Source: Megalobrama amblycephala (taxonomy: Eukaryota > Chordata > Actinopteri > Cypriniformes > Xenocyprididae). From it: 64,000 bases of DNA. The stretch is from assembly GCF_018812025.1 (NCBI RefSeq), contig NC_063054.1, positions 4,321,433 through 4,385,432 on the forward strand, in the 5' to 3' direction. Positions 34,413 through 46,835 of the stretch are shown here, one piece after another (position 1 is the stretch's first letter; every line of letters begins with the position of its first letter). The position numbers and the translations under genes are program-made. The notes below the pieces were generated by a model. That model was not told where the DNA came from. It ran no database searches and saw nothing but the letters and a program-made list of their open reading frames with translations.

Positions 34413-34972
34413 AGGGATAGTTCACCCAAAAATGAAAATTTGATGTTTATCTGCTTACCCCCAGCGCATCCAAGATGTAGGTGACATTTTTTCTTCAGTA
34501 GAACACAAATGATGATTTTTAACTCCAACCGCTGCCGTCTGTCAGTCAAATAATTGCAGTAGATGGGAACTTCATCTATAAGAGTAAATAAAGCTTAGAC
34601 AAATCCAAATTAAACCCTGCAGCTCGTGACGACACATTAATGTCCTAACGGAGTTGGACATAGTGGTGTATTAGAGGTAAAAAATGATATAAATACTGTT
34701 CGGTTTCTCACACAAACCGATCGTTTCGTGTCTTAGGACATCAATGTGTCGTCACGAGCCGCAGGGTTTAATTTGGATTTGTCTAAGCAAGCTTTATTTA
34801 CTCTTATAGATGAAGTTCCCATCTACTGCCATTATACGACTGACAGACAGCAGCGGTTGGAGTTAAAAATCATCATTTGTGTTCTACTGAAGAAACAAAG
34901 TCACCTACATCTTGGATGCACTGGGGGTAAGCAGATAAACAACAAATTTTCATTTTTGGGTGAACTATCCCT
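34413..34972. mobile_element. TTAA-flanked long inverted-repeat MITE, copy d
   Basis: TTAA at 34409-34412 and 34973-34976 flank AGGGATAGTTCACCC ends. The arms (34413 to about 34648, and about 34734 to 34972) are near-perfect inverted copies of roughly 235 bp around an 85-bp spacer. It lies in the 3' non-coding part of the hAT element, so it is younger. Confidence 0.93.
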
Positions 34973-35281
34973 TTAAAAGTTTAAGATTTTATATATAATT
35001 GTTAATTTAACTTTAACTTTAATTAAGATACTGTAGTTCTTAATTTGTCATGACAGATGTTTGCATCATGACGACTTTATTAAAAAAAATGGCCACAATG
35101 TTTAAGAGGTTTTAAATAAACAGTAGCTAAGTGTAGCATAGTTTGTTGTGCTGTTAAAACCACCACAACAAACCTGTAGCTCTTTTATGAAATCGTAATA
35201 AATAGCATTTTAAATCACAAATCGTAATTTTGATAAGAAAAATTAAATTTTTTCTCCAAATCATGCAGCCCTACCTATGTG

Positions 35282-35511
35282 CACCAAACCCATCTGGTGG
35301 GTTTGCTGCCAAAAAGCTCTTTTTTTGTTTTTGTTTCATCTGACCATAGAAGCTGGTCCCGTTTGAAGAGCCAGTCTTGTCTGACAACTGATTTAGCTAT
35401 TTTCTTACAGCCACTTTCTATTTTGTGATCACCCTGATCATGAACCACATCCTTCTGTTTGGCACCTAAACTCTGGAACAATCTTCCTAGCATTTTTCGG
35501 GAAGCAGACAC
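35282..35511 (-). pseudogene. Tc1 transposase, central part
   Basis: Minus strand; encodes WLFKRDQLLWSDETKTKKEL, the WSDE-x-K block with the first catalytic Asp of DDE transposases, then FGSKPTRWVW. The frame stops at the hAT insertion site and the rest continues at 31728 downward. Upstream, near 35455, the Tc1 sequence ends abruptly in a LINE 3' end. Confidence 0.85.
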
Positions 35512-36180
35512 ACTCTGTCAGTTTAAATCTAGACTAAAAATGCATCTCTTTAACCTGGCATACACATAGCACGTTATCAATGTTTTCAAATCCGTTAAAG
35601 GATTGTTAGGCTGCATAAATTAGGCCAGCCGGAACTGGGAACGCCTCCTATAACACCAGATGTACTCATTACATCAGAAGAAGAATGGCATCTACGCTAA
35701 TAATTAGTCTCTCGGTTTATCCAGAGTTTTACCATAGTCAGCCAGATCCGGGCCGTATCCAGGTTAGATTGAGGACCTGCGACTAGACACTATGACAACA
35801 CAGCCCTGAAGTGTCAGCAGAGATTGTGTCAACTAGATCATCCACTGTGAAGGCCTCACTGACAAGACAGCCAGTGGCACAGATTCCAAACAAACCTTCC
35901 CATACTGGCATGATGAATACGATCTTCAACTAGATGGAACTGGATTAAATATTTTGACTGTTGCAATCCCAAATGGACTTATGACCTGTAATGCTGCCTG
36001 AATCATAATCATGCACTGTTCGCTGTTGGCCAGAGGAGAACTGGCCCCCCAACTGAGCCTTGTTTCTCCCATGTTTTTTTCTCCATTTTATCACCTGTTT
36101 GTCACCTGATGTCACCTGTTGGAGTTTGGGTTCCTTGCCGCTGTCGCCTTTGGCTTGCTTAGTTGGGGACACTTTATATT
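35455..36180 (+). mobile_element. Truncated LINE 3' end, first segment
   Basis: Begins within CTGGAACAATCTTCCTAGCA and includes GAGGAGAACTGGCCCCCCAA, TTTCTCCCATG and GGTTCCTTGCCGCTGTCGCC. I recognise these as the 3' end of an abundant cyprinid non-LTR retrotransposon (CR1/L2-like by recollection). The terminal segment resumes at about 39420-39548, so the LINE itself is interrupted. It lies in the Tc1 element. Confidence 0.7.
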
Positions 36181-36424
36181 CAACAATGTTGAATATAATG
36201 TTGAATTGAATGTTGAACGGTTGTTGAATTTATAAAATATAAGTTAATCATGTAGGAAATACGAAATGCATGTTTCTTATCTAAACATAATTTAATCTTG
36301 TACAATTTATTTATTGTTTAAGGATATTCAGTCATTTAAAATTAGTCATGATGAAGCTAAATAAAGTTTCTCCGGAAACTCCACCCCATGGGAATTTGCG
36401 CTTTGCGAGGGAAAGCCCGACTGC

Positions 36425-38918
36425 TGCAAATCGCCATTTTGGATCTGGAGCTCTACATTGTGAAGGTAATTAAAACTTATAACTAAAATGCCATTAAGAG
36501 CAGAGAATATCCCATTTGAATGTGTACATTTTCACTCAGGTTAAGTTTTTATGTACTAGTTATGTCGAGCAACATTGTTTTAAAAGCAAATTTAGTGCCG
36601 TTTATGTAAGCTAACGTTAACACTAACTTTAGCCATGGTTGATTCATTTATATGAACATTGTTCAAAATGCGTGCAATATTTTTCTGTGTGTGTTGACAA
36701 ACTAGTTTACTAAAACTTGCGTACGTATGAGAGACCAATGTTAACTGGTGGCGTCAACAATTAACTTTACAAACTAACGCAGGTGGAGGAGGGGATCTAA
36801 CGGAACGCGCCACTTAATTCAAATGGGACAGGCTGTATCTTTGACACTGAACACAAAAATAATATCGATCTGTACTGTTGACTGTTTTTAGTCACTTTTA
36901 CTATTGAAAAACTTAAAGCCAGTGCAAGATTTGTGTATAAATGTGTGTGTGTGTGTGTGTGTGTGTATTTTATTTTTTTGTAAAAGTAACATTTAATATG
37001 GTTGCTGTTTAGATATCTGGTGTGCCTCCTGTCAAGACAACTCACCTTATTCATTCTTTTGGTGAGTATTATTCAATTCTTTTAACTTTTTTTTTATTTT
37101 AAGTGGTTGCTTACATGTGTATGTCTCTGATGACTGCTTGGAATGATATAACAGTTACATCTTCATATCATTTGGTGAGAATAGTCCAAAAGTCTTAATT
37201 ATACTGATTGTTAATTGTTTTAAAATTGATGCATAATTTTGATATTTTGGGTCATTCCCAATATTTGAGATGGCCTTCCAAATTTTTCAGTTGTAACAAT
37301 CACTCTATTTTGTTTTGGACAAAGCCCTTCTTTTAATATCTCTCTTGTAAATATATACTTTTCTTAATTGACAGGTGATCAACCTTCAAAATTAGGATGC
37401 CCTTGGTCATCTGAATGACAAATATAAGATTTCTTTAAAAAATACCAAATTTGAAACAACCCCAGTGAAAAAAAGGACAAAAATACTGCTCATATATGTG
37501 AAATCTATTACATAGTTCTAATTAAAACTGTGATGATTATGTCTGTAACAGGGTTGACAAAAATATCAAAACATGAGGAAGAAAAGTAGTAATAAAATAA
37601 AAAAAAATGATATAGCCTGAGATGGCACAATACAATTTCTTGTCATTTCATAAATATATATTTTTTTTAATTAAACTCATTTTATATTTTCATTTTTCAA
37701 AGTTGAAAAGGCACTGATTTCATGAAATGGCCCTTTTACAGATATCTGATATTTCTCCTGACAAGTGCAATTATTGACATCCACTTTACTGTCAATCCAA
37801 AGGCTCTACAGTGGTAAGTATTTATCAAAATATGTTGTAATATGTTTAGTTGATCTGTTTAAATCACATTATTGCTACTTTTAAAATCCCTCAATTTGAT
37901 GATGTTGCAAATGTTAAAAGGAATTTGTGATTTTGCTCTCTCCCTGTCCAGTGAATGTGGCAGTGTAAAGGGGGTCCAGAGTGTTGCAGTTGAAGCTACC
38001 TAACCATTCATGTACGTATTCAAAGTATACTATATAATTGTACAGATTATTATAGGAAGACTCTGTTGGATATCTTGGCTCTAAAATAGGAGGCCTACCA
38101 TCCACTATCCTAGAACTGAGGTCTAACAGTATGTAATCAGTCTTTGTTGACCATAACTGGTTCTCATTATATTCGTGTTTACATTTATCGTGATATAAAC
38201 ATTATTAAATTACTGAAATTACATTTGATATTCCCAGATTAGTATTGAATCTCATTTTGTGTTTCTCCAGTCTGCAAATGAAGCCTTCATCCCAGGATCC
38301 ATTGAAGTGATGTTCTTAAACACCAAGATGCCTGTGACAGACCTGGGGACATCAGGATTGTCATTGAAGGCCAGATAATCTTACAGTTATTTAAATAACT
38401 TGGCATTAGTTACTATGAAATTCATCTACCCACCTGAACTGAAGTATACCTTTGAGGAGTAAAATGCACCTTAAAGGCAGCATACTTTAAATTAATGTTT
38501 AAATTTACTTTATATTCATTTAGTTACACTGTTATTGTTCTTTATGTGTAACATTGTATTATTTTAGAGCAAGCACATTTTTTATTTTTCTTTCTTTTTT
38601 TTTTCTTTTTTTTTTTAGATGAAACATTATATACCAAATATACTAATGTTTTTACGTGTGTGTACAGTTACGCATAGGCTTTCAAAGTATACTGGCATCT
38701 GTGAAACAACATACTATTCTGGTGACAAAATTTGCATTACACACAGTACGTGGGCCCTCACGTATGCGTAAAACCCGAAGTATATTTTTTTGCTGTTATA
38801 TTGGATAGTATTATATTTTAACAGATGCATTTCAGACAAATGAGCTATGTTCGTAACATGCATCTCTTAATGTATATTTGTATATCTGTATGGATTGTTG
38901 TGTAATGTTGAAAATAAA
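36425..38918 (+). pseudogene. SAMD3-like repeated gene family, decayed copy 2
   Basis: A first exon with ATCGCCATTTTGGATCTGGA ends at a donor near 36466. Small exons follow acceptors near 37012, 37738 and 37946, each ending or starting at good splice sites. The last exon (from about 38271) encodes DIRIVIEGQIIL and, after frame breaks, YPPELKYTFEE, corresponding to the last-exon blocks of copy 1 (DVG... and LKFTFEFF). An AATAAA is at 38913-38918. Several stops and frame changes make it non-functional. It shares orientation and a similar layout with copy 1 at 4440-7451. Confidence 0.6.
36941..36967. repeat. (GT)n microsatellite
   Basis: About 27 bp of GT in an intron of gene relic copy 2. Confidence 0.9.
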
Positions 38919-39419
38919 TATAGTAATTTTTTTTTAAGAAATGTTTTTGCTTATTGTCTTTATGGTTTCAAAAATCTACAATTTTAATGTTGCTAAAAAT
39001 GTATATATAAAAAGTCATCTTATAGTTTTCCATACTGTGAAATGTATTTTTTTTTTTTTTTTTTAGCCAGTTTTTTTATCATAGTTTTTATCAGGATTAT
39101 TTCATTATGATTTTATTTTATTGAAACACCACTGCATATACTGGATAAAGCTTTCATTTAGACAAAAATCATGTTAAATTAACATGGTCACGTGACAAAA
39201 AGCATAAATACAACATTTCAGTTCATTTGACATAAATATTAGGCAAATACAACATATAAAAATCATGTTCATTTGACACATAAATTAGGCAACAAGAACG
39301 TAGATAGATTATGTAACCGATGTACAATTTTTTTTTTTTTTTTTTTTTTTTTTGTTAATCCAACAGATTTTTTCAGAGTAGAAAAATTTACTTAATTAAT
39401 AACTATTGATTTTTACAAC

Positions 39420-39548
39420 GGAATGAATCAATACTGAATTCAATGACACCATTTTCTTTAAGAGCTGCTGTGTACTCAAAATTATTTACCTGTTACCACT
39501 GTAGCTGCTTTGACACAATCTGCATTCTAAAAAGTGATATAAATCAAA
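39420..39548 (+). mobile_element. LINE 3' end, terminal segment
   Basis: Contains ACTGAATTCAATGACACC and GTAGCTGCTTTGACACAATC, then AAAAGTGATATAAATCAAAG. It is the continuation of 35455-36180 and matches the tail seen inverted at 56591-56800. It abuts the Tc1 right inverted repeat. Confidence 0.65.
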
Positions 39549-39636
39549 GGTCAAAAGGATAAACAAAGCAGATTTATTTTTCCAGTCATCTTTGATCATA
39601 TTTACCAAGGGTGACAATAATTCTGAGCAAAACTGT

Positions 39637-39842
39637 AAAATACACCAATGATTAACAATAAAACATTTTATATTTTATTTGGATTAAAGAATTTTAAATT
39701 AATAATTAACTAAGTTATATAATATAAGTTATAATTCAATGTGATTATTTGTGATTATTAATGATGTTAAATGGTTAATGATAAATATATTATCAATGTA
39801 GAATCAACATAAAGATGTATATTTTAACAATATTTGTTTAAT

Positions 39843-39886
<44 letters not shown>

Positions 39887-41018
39887 CTGAGAATAAAATT
39901 AGTAATTATATGCTATTTAACATTATAGGTTATTTGAATGCAATCAGTATAAATTTAAATGTATTGAATTAATGCAAATTATTAGATTTATGTGCTTTTT
40001 TTATTTATTAATTGTGAGGCTAAATAAAAGAATTCAGTTAGGAGGTCCCAAAAGCTGTAGAAGCCTCATGAATTCATGTACAGTAAGATCTGAAGAGACT
40101 TGAAATCATACAGGAGGGAAGTCAGTCAGTTGAGTTAGTGGCAAAACCTTTTACATTACATTGAGTATTGTTGTCTTTTACTGCATACTGATAATTCAGT
40201 CTCAGAACCAGTAGAACTGAAATTGTACATGGCTCTGATCAAAATGCATTAGTTAAAACATTTCAGAATACACCTGCAGAATATGTTTTTCTAGTCATGT
40301 ATTTCGCCATCTTGTCTCAGTCTCGTGAAAAACTCAATCACAGACGTAGTTCTCGTCTCGTCTCGTGTACACATGGTCTCGTCACACCCCTAGTAGTTAG
40401 TCATATGTTATAGATTCTATCTTATAAGTCAAAATGTTTTTTTTATGGTGGTTTCAAATAGCCCTACTGTAGTTCTATACTCATTCTCCCTATTTCAGAT
40501 TTGTAGTGTTAGGTTTTGCCAATAGCAATAAAGCAATAGATGTAAAAAAGGGGGGGAAACTGTCACTTGGTGGCAGAATACACTCAGGAATTGATTCTGT
40601 TCTGTTATTGCCTGCAGGGAAGTCAAACTCCATTTGTCATAATGTCAAGTTGAGCACTAAAAATACACCACTTCAACACTGCACACCTGCAAAGTGACCC
40701 CGTTTAAATGTGTTAGATCATTTAGCTCATTATGTGAGACAGATGGAGAAGCCTTTGTGTTCAGCCTCACAGGAGCCGTTCTCATATGCAGCCCATCTGA
40801 AATGAATGAGCTTTAGGGGGTTTGGCAGTAGGTGAACTCAACTGTTCACAGCAGAGGTCACTAATTAAACCATTTTCATATGTTGCAAATAAATAGTTTT
40901 TACATAGTTTCATTAAAAATTCAAACTGGTTATCTTAGACAGCTTGTAATATAAATAGATTTTTTTTTTTACAGTTAAATATAAAAAAATGACCAGTAAA
41001 TAAATAAATCATTAGTAA
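39637..41018. other. Intergenic, low-complexity and fragments
   Basis: Includes a long T run (39850-39881). No gene supported; a frame at 40506-40697 has no recognised similarity. Confidence 0.45.
40310..40394. mobile_element. hAT-like end fragment (GTCTCGTC-rich)
   Basis: CTCGTCTCGTCTCGTG is followed by GGTCTCGTCACACCCCTAG. Read inward from the right this gives CTAGGGGTGTGACGAGACC, a hAT MITE end style common in fish. The other end is not found. Confidence 0.45.
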
Positions 41019-41022
41019 TTAA

Positions 41023-41359
41023 AGGTAGGGTAGGCACTTTTTTATAAACACTTTTTGTTTATAAAACAATACTGGTTAAAATTCTCTTTACATCCTGATA
41101 GCAATCAATAGAAGCGGTCTAAATATTAAAACATGTAAATCTTGATTATCTTCTGTGGAAGTCTCATGACCAAAAAAATGTTTGTCCAATCATTGCATTT
41201 GGTCCGAATCTAACTTTGCAGACTCTGCTCTTTGCTGTGTGCGTTCATGTGTTTTGGAGGAGGCATGGCTTTGGAGACGCTCTGAAGGGAGGGTGGGATC
41301 TAATGCTTTCAAAGCCAGCTTGCTATTGCTAGCCTTTCCGAAATTCCCTACCCTACCTT
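41023..41359. mobile_element. TTAA-flanked MITE (AGGTAGGGTAGG ends)
   Basis: TTAA at 41019-41022 and 41360-41363 flank ends that are inverted copies (AGGTAGGGTAGG; one extra T at the right). 337 bp, non-coding. Confidence 0.8.
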
Positions 41360-41363
41360 TTAA

Positions 41364-41819
41364 TTTATAGTTGAACAGAAATTCAATTATAACAGAAGAA
41401 AAACAAGAATTGAACAGAATCAGTTAGAGACAGATTTGAAGTTTATTTGGGTTTCTCTTCTTTGCCTGTGACTGTTTTTACTGACCACAACCCTTTGGTG
41501 TTTCTGTCTTGAATGTACAATCACAACCAATGGCCTGTGTGTTGATTGTGCAGAGGTACAACTTAGAAATTAGACATTAAAAAGGGTCAGAATATGTGGT
41601 ATGTTTGGAAAACTGCATGTCAAATTGCCAACAAAAAATACAATGCAACACAAAGGTTCAAATAACAAAACAACTCATAAACAACTCTGACAAAAAAATA
41701 AAAAATAACAAGTAATGACAGTGTAAACATTATATGAATTTCTATTTGGATTTTTTTTTTAAACTATAAAAACAAAAAAATGTTAGTAGTTGCATTTACA
41801 TGTTCTCCTACAATATTAG
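41364..41819. other. Intergenic, no feature seen
   Basis: AT-rich with A and T runs; nothing supportable. Confidence 0.4.
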
Positions 41820-41911
41820 TCCAGTTAAAACTTCACACTAAGCTTCCATTTGTTAACATAAGTTAACAATTTTAGCTTCTACACAATACAATACAAAAGC
41901 ATGTTAGTTAA

Positions 41912-44290
41912 AGCTGCAGTGCGTACGTTTTGCCTCTTTGTCGCCATCTCTGTTTGAAACCTGCAATTGCAGTTATTTGTGGAATTATCTTTACGTGGGT
42001 TATGGATCGGCATGGATCCTCAGTGTGGATGTCACATCGGTGTGGATACTGTATTTCGGAATCACAGATTCTGCATCTTGGAAGTATGACCAAAATAAGA
42101 ATTTTCACCGAAAAATGTCTGAACAAGAATGCAGACATGTCTGCCACTTTTGTTCTGACCAACTGTGCTGCAAATGTTGATTAACCCTCAGGGGTCTGAG
42201 GATTTTTGGGACCCTGGAGAAGTTTTGACATGCCCTGACATTTGTGCTTTTTTCAGTTGTTCATAAACATATTAATGGAAAAAGTGTCATTACACTGTAT
42301 TCAGCACAAACTAGGCTACAATAATATGTGAGGAACATGTATGTACATGTTTGTGTTTTTGAAGGAATAACGTTTATGCGTGGTTATTGAAAAAACAAAA
42401 AACTTAAGTCACTGAAATAAAGCCAAAAAAAATATATATTAAATCTTTGTTCACAAGACTTCTGGGTATTTGAGGTTGTAGACTAGAGTTTTTGCTTCAA
42501 AATGAGGTAAAAAATTATGCTGCCTGCTTGTTCATATAAAACAATAGAGAGATTTAAATTTTCTAAAACATCTTTGGTCAAGAAACACAGTATGCGTGGA
42601 GGCATGAATAATCATGAATAATGGGTGATTCTCACCTGAGAAGACAAACGAATCACATAAAGAGCTCTAATGACCTGCATAAATAATGAGCTCCTTCAGT
42701 CAGGGAGGCTGTGAAAAAACCCTCTGTTGATCATGTCTCAAATCTCATCATGGTGTAAATCAAACATACAGGAAAAAACAGCAATACTGTGAAATATTAT
42801 TACAATTTAAAATAATGGTATTCTATTATATTCTTTAAAATATAATGTATTTCTGTGATGCAAAGTGTCTGAACAGTTATGTTACCTCTGTGGCATTTCA
42901 TATAGGCTTTTAGCTTAAAAGCGTGCACATTTGGAGAAATATTGATGGATTCTCATATGTTTGTCAATTTTCTATACAGAGGAGTAATATTTATTCAGGA
43001 TTTATTGTCATTACTATGAGTGCTGGATACTGTGTTTTCAATTCATACTTGCAGCCGGAGGGCGCTCTGCCCCTTTTGTCCACAAATGCCTGCTAAAGAA
43101 GAATAGGTAATCCAGGAACTAACCGAACTAACAGAGGCCAGAGATCGCTAACTATGGCTATTCAAAACACTTTTCAAGACAATAAATACACGATTGAGAC
43201 GATGTATGCATGTATTGACTGAATTTGCGTCTGAATAGCGCTCCCTCCATGGGCGTGGTCGCATTAGCGGATAATGAGCTGAATCAAGGACTTCTGACAT
43301 GGCTCTCTTTTCATACAGATTACATAAACACAGAATATTTGTTTTTAATTTGACTTACACGATTTAAAACCTGACATTTCAACGTTTTTTTAGACACAAG
43401 TCTAATTTTTTTGTGATTAGTATTCACTAAATTACAGTTCATTTTCTGAGAACTATCAGATTGAAGTTCGTTCAGAGGGAGACGAGAGATCACGCATCAT
43501 GTTAGTTTTCTTTATTTTACAAAAAGCACAACATTTTGTTGTTACTCTGAGTGTACACAAATAAAAGAAGATATTCCACAGATTAAAATGGTGTATAACT
43601 CTTAATTGTATGTGCAACATTGACAGAGTATTTTGAGTCTCTTTCACACTGGTTAGAAAAAAAACGCGGTGATCACGCCGGCGTGACCGCCGACCCGAGG
43701 GAGTTAAATATAACGATCGCTTAGCTCAGATCAAGTCAAGACGTCCAAATTATTATTATTATTGTTATACTTTGTTCTCAAATAGTTAATGTTAACAACA
43801 TCAGCAGTGCATGACTTTGTGTGTTTATTCTTATTTAGTGTGTATTAGCGTTACCTGTAGATTTCAATTTCTGTGGCCACTCCGCAGTCCAAAGTCTTTT
43901 GCGTTTGACTACGGGTGAATCTCCAGTTGTCACTGATGATTGTCATTTGAACCTTTCTGGATTACAATCCGCCATCAAAATTATAAGTTTAATTATTGCA
44001 ACTGCTGTGAGAAAAGGATATAAATGATTCGCCATCCTCACATGTGATTTAGCCTATGATTTAGCCATTATGTAAACAGACGTGACGTAATGACACAAAG
44101 ATGAACGGCTGCATGCTCGAATTTCCCACGGAAACCCACCAGTACCACCCGAATTATAAAACATTATTACAAGCTTATCATTGTGAATTGAGCTAAGGTA
44201 AGGAGATAGTTTTGAACACTGGCTGGTTATGTACTTGCTCAAAAATTGATTTTGGATCATTTTTAACCAAAAAAGTTACGGACTGCAGCT
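41912..44290. mobile_element. TTAA-flanked element (AGCTGCAGTGCGTAC ends)
   Basis: TTAA at 41908-41911 and 44291-44294. Left end AGCTGCAGTGCGTACGTTTT, right end read inward AGCTGCAGTCCGTAACTTTT (17 of 20 identical). TTAA plus AG-starting ends fit Kolobok-like elements. Without the nested insert it is about 860 bp and non-coding. Confidence 0.85.
42185..43703. mobile_element. piggyBac-like element nested in TTAA element
   Basis: TTAA at 42181-42184 and 43704-43707. Left end CCCTCAGGGGTCTGAGG; right end read inward CTCCCTCGGGTCGGCGG, sharing a CCCTC-GGGTC core with a 2-base offset. 1.5 kb without a recognisable transposase. Confidence 0.6.
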
Positions 44291-44330
44291 TTAATGCATT
44301 AACTAACATTAACTAATGGAAACTTATTGT

Positions 44331-46835
44331 AAAAACAACAGGGCTTTCGGGTTAAAATGCAGATGATCTCATAATCAAATGTCTTTGTCTGTTCACGTTC
44401 AAAGGAGAATAAGCATCGAGGACCATAGATATGTTTTTTATGCAGTTTGTTGTGGAAAACAGTATCTAACACAATGTTTTTGTGTTTCCAGTTTCTTTCC
44501 AAAAAAAAAAAAAAAAAAAAAAACACATCTATTTAGCTGATACCAAACATTGTATGCCTCAAACACACTTGGCTCAGAAGTTTCCAATCTATAAATCCAT
44601 CACCTGCAGAAAATCTGGTTTCATTTGTAGATGGTCCGCAGCTTCTCATCAAATCTTCTGTCCAATCAAATGCTCTCTAGAATCTGAAGTCCTGCCCCCT
44701 CCTACACTATAAACAGACGCATTTACTAGTTTCTATATGGTGAATGTCACATAGTGCACTATATAGAGGATAGGGAATGATTCAGACATATGGGTATGCT
44801 TTCCATTGATGCAAATGAAGTCCGTTTTCCCGTTAGTGTCACATGTATTGCCGCAGCACGAGCAGTCTGCTCCGGTCCAGAGAGCACAGAGCGGATCATA
44901 TGCGCAGATCGGCGCAGATCACAAAACGCATCAGACCCATTTGAATTCTGTACAGAATGCTGTATTTTAAAGCGATATTGAGGAGATTATGAGGAGAAAC
45001 GGTTAGAGATTAGAAGGAAACCAAAGCTTTACCAAGCTCAGTGGCTCTGGCCGAGCTGTGATATAAACAAAACTCTATTGGCTGTTTAAAAAAAAAAAAT
45101 GGGCGGGGCTTTTCGATATATTCCATTTCCGTTTCATTTGAAATTACGTCAACACATTGAATATTGCTGCGAGTTCCAAGACACTTCAGTGGGCCTTTAA
45201 ATATCAGTTAAATATCTAAATGTATCTTAGTAAAATATTCTAAATGAAGATTTAATTCATTGAATTTAATAATTAAAAGATTTTATGATCATTTTTATTG
45301 TGGTGAGTAAAATACATCATGATACAATGCAGCACAATGATGATTTAAATAAAAATACCTGCTGTATCATACTTGATACACACATTTTCAGAACAATTTA
45401 CCATAAATAATGTAAGTTGCTTAAATCCCAGTAGCCCCTCACTGCAGAACACACAAGATCCAGGGGGGCGGAGACGGGTAGGTTTAGGATATGTAAAGTG
45501 GGAGGAGTTGGATCCAAATCCAGGGGGTGGAGATGGGTAGGTTTATGGGTAAAATGAGGCCCTAGAAAACCACATATCAAATATGAAATGCAGCTTTTAA
45601 GGGTTCAAATTTGATTTATGATGAGTTTTTTTTTTCTTTTTAAAGTATGCAACACCAAACTTTACTGTATTCATTAGTACCTTGTAAGAAGAATAAAGAT
45701 ATGCAGTAGGAAAATGAATGTCACTATTGCTGATCCCAAGAGCTCATAAACACAATGCGGCACAGCTTCTATTCTTTTGATGAGTCTCTTACTCTCAGCA
45801 TTTGAATTGTAGAATCAATTTCAGTGTCGTGATCGAGATTAAACAATGTCTCCATCTGTGTAAACAAAGCACATGTAAAGCAGCAGATGAATATGACAGC
45901 TGATTTAACCTTAGTCTGATCAGCAAGAGGGGGTGTGTGAAGTGTGCCTGGCTTAATCATGAATGCTTAGTGAAAAAGTGGCCACACTGTGTGATGGGCA
46001 GTCAGCTGTGTAAATGGAGCTTATTTGATGCTTGGATTCACTCACAGAGGAGTATGCAGATTCTCATTTGGACAGGCATGAGTCTTGGCCAGTGCAGCCA
46101 ACCAAGACACCTCGTACCACACACCCCCATTATAAGGAGGCATCTGCAATCAGATCACGAGCTCACAACAAAGAGGGAATGATGTGAAATAGAAGAGCCA
46201 GTTGTACAAAAAATCCTTGATATGAACATTAACTGAAAATGAGCAGAAATTAGAGAATAATGCCGTGGTGTTGCACTTACTGTGTGCACTTACTGAGTCA
46301 GTACATGACAAAAACAAACATACAAGTTCTGCTGTACAGGCATGTGCTTTAATTGGATTTGATAGTTCCATATGATTACTGGCCACACATCAGCTTATAA
46401 ATGGACTGAATGAAGCCCTTATTTTGTCATAGAGAATTCAAAATGAAAAAATTCAATGAAATAAAGCAGTTTGTTGTGCCTACATAATATTATGGCAAAT
46501 GGTTTTCACCTTTACCCAACACAGGCTTATAAAACTTGTAGTCAACATTCGCTGTCATGATGATAGAAGAAGAGGTTTTAGTAAAATATAAGTATTTGTC
46601 CATCATTGTCTCTCAAATGTAATGTACATGTGTTAACATTCACACTGCAAACCAAAGTACCCAGTTCCAAATTTATATGCAGCTGTTCACATTATATTTT
46701 AAACGTGACCAATATCAGACACAGGTGACTCCTAAACTGACCCATGTGGAAAACACCCTTCCCTGGCATGTTCATCATAACATCAATATATTTAATATAT
46801 AATTATACATAGAAAACATAATATATTTTTTCTAT
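44331..46835. other. Intergenic, repeat fragments
   Basis: No gene supported. 44496-44523 is an A run. 45449-45482 and 45509-45545 are imperfect direct copies of a GATCCAGGGGG...GGGTAGGTTTA unit. 44700-45200 looks like part of a MITE whose right end is GTGGGCCTTTAA, with no left partner found. Confidence 0.45.

Larger units (their letters stand above)
31784..35273 (+). mobile_element. hAT transposon inserted in the Tc1 transposase
   Basis: Starts TAGGCCTGCACGATTAAATG and ends, read inward, TAGGGCTGCATGATTTGGAG. Flanked by TCTATGTG (31776-31783) and CCTATGTG (35274-35281), an 8-bp duplication with one mismatch. Length 3,490 bp, including a later 560-bp MITE. It carries a decayed BED-finger hAT transposase on the plus strand. 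Confidence 0.93.
36181..39415 (+). mobile_element. Inserted unit carrying decayed gene copy 2
   Basis: Interrupts the LINE 3' end: the LINE stops near 36180 and resumes near 39420. It carries a plus-strand spliced gene relic. The ends are not sharply defined; no clear terminal inverted repeat or duplication was found. Includes a GT microsatellite (36941-36967) and a T run (39046-39064). Confidence 0.5.
31081..39636 (-). mobile_element. Tc1/mariner element shattered by nested insertions
   Basis: The left inverted repeat (31081 to about 31180, starting CAGTTGTGCTCAGAATTATT) matches inverted sequence at about 39535-39636 over roughly 100 bp with scattered mismatches. Minus-strand Tc1 transposase pieces lie on both sides of a hAT element. 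Between the transposase and the right inverted repeat are a LINE 3' end and a second inserted unit. Span 8.6 kb, of which little more than 1 kb is Tc1. The terminal TA duplication is not certain. Confidence 0.85.
41820..44330. mobile_element. Old GGTAACAC-type repeat split by nested elements
   Basis: Left part 41850-41911 (GTTAACATAAGTTAACAATTT) and right part 44291-44330 (GCATTAACTAACATTAAC, then AACTTATTGTAAA) together resemble the MITE at 46836-47181. Everything between them was inserted later. Confidence 0.5.
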
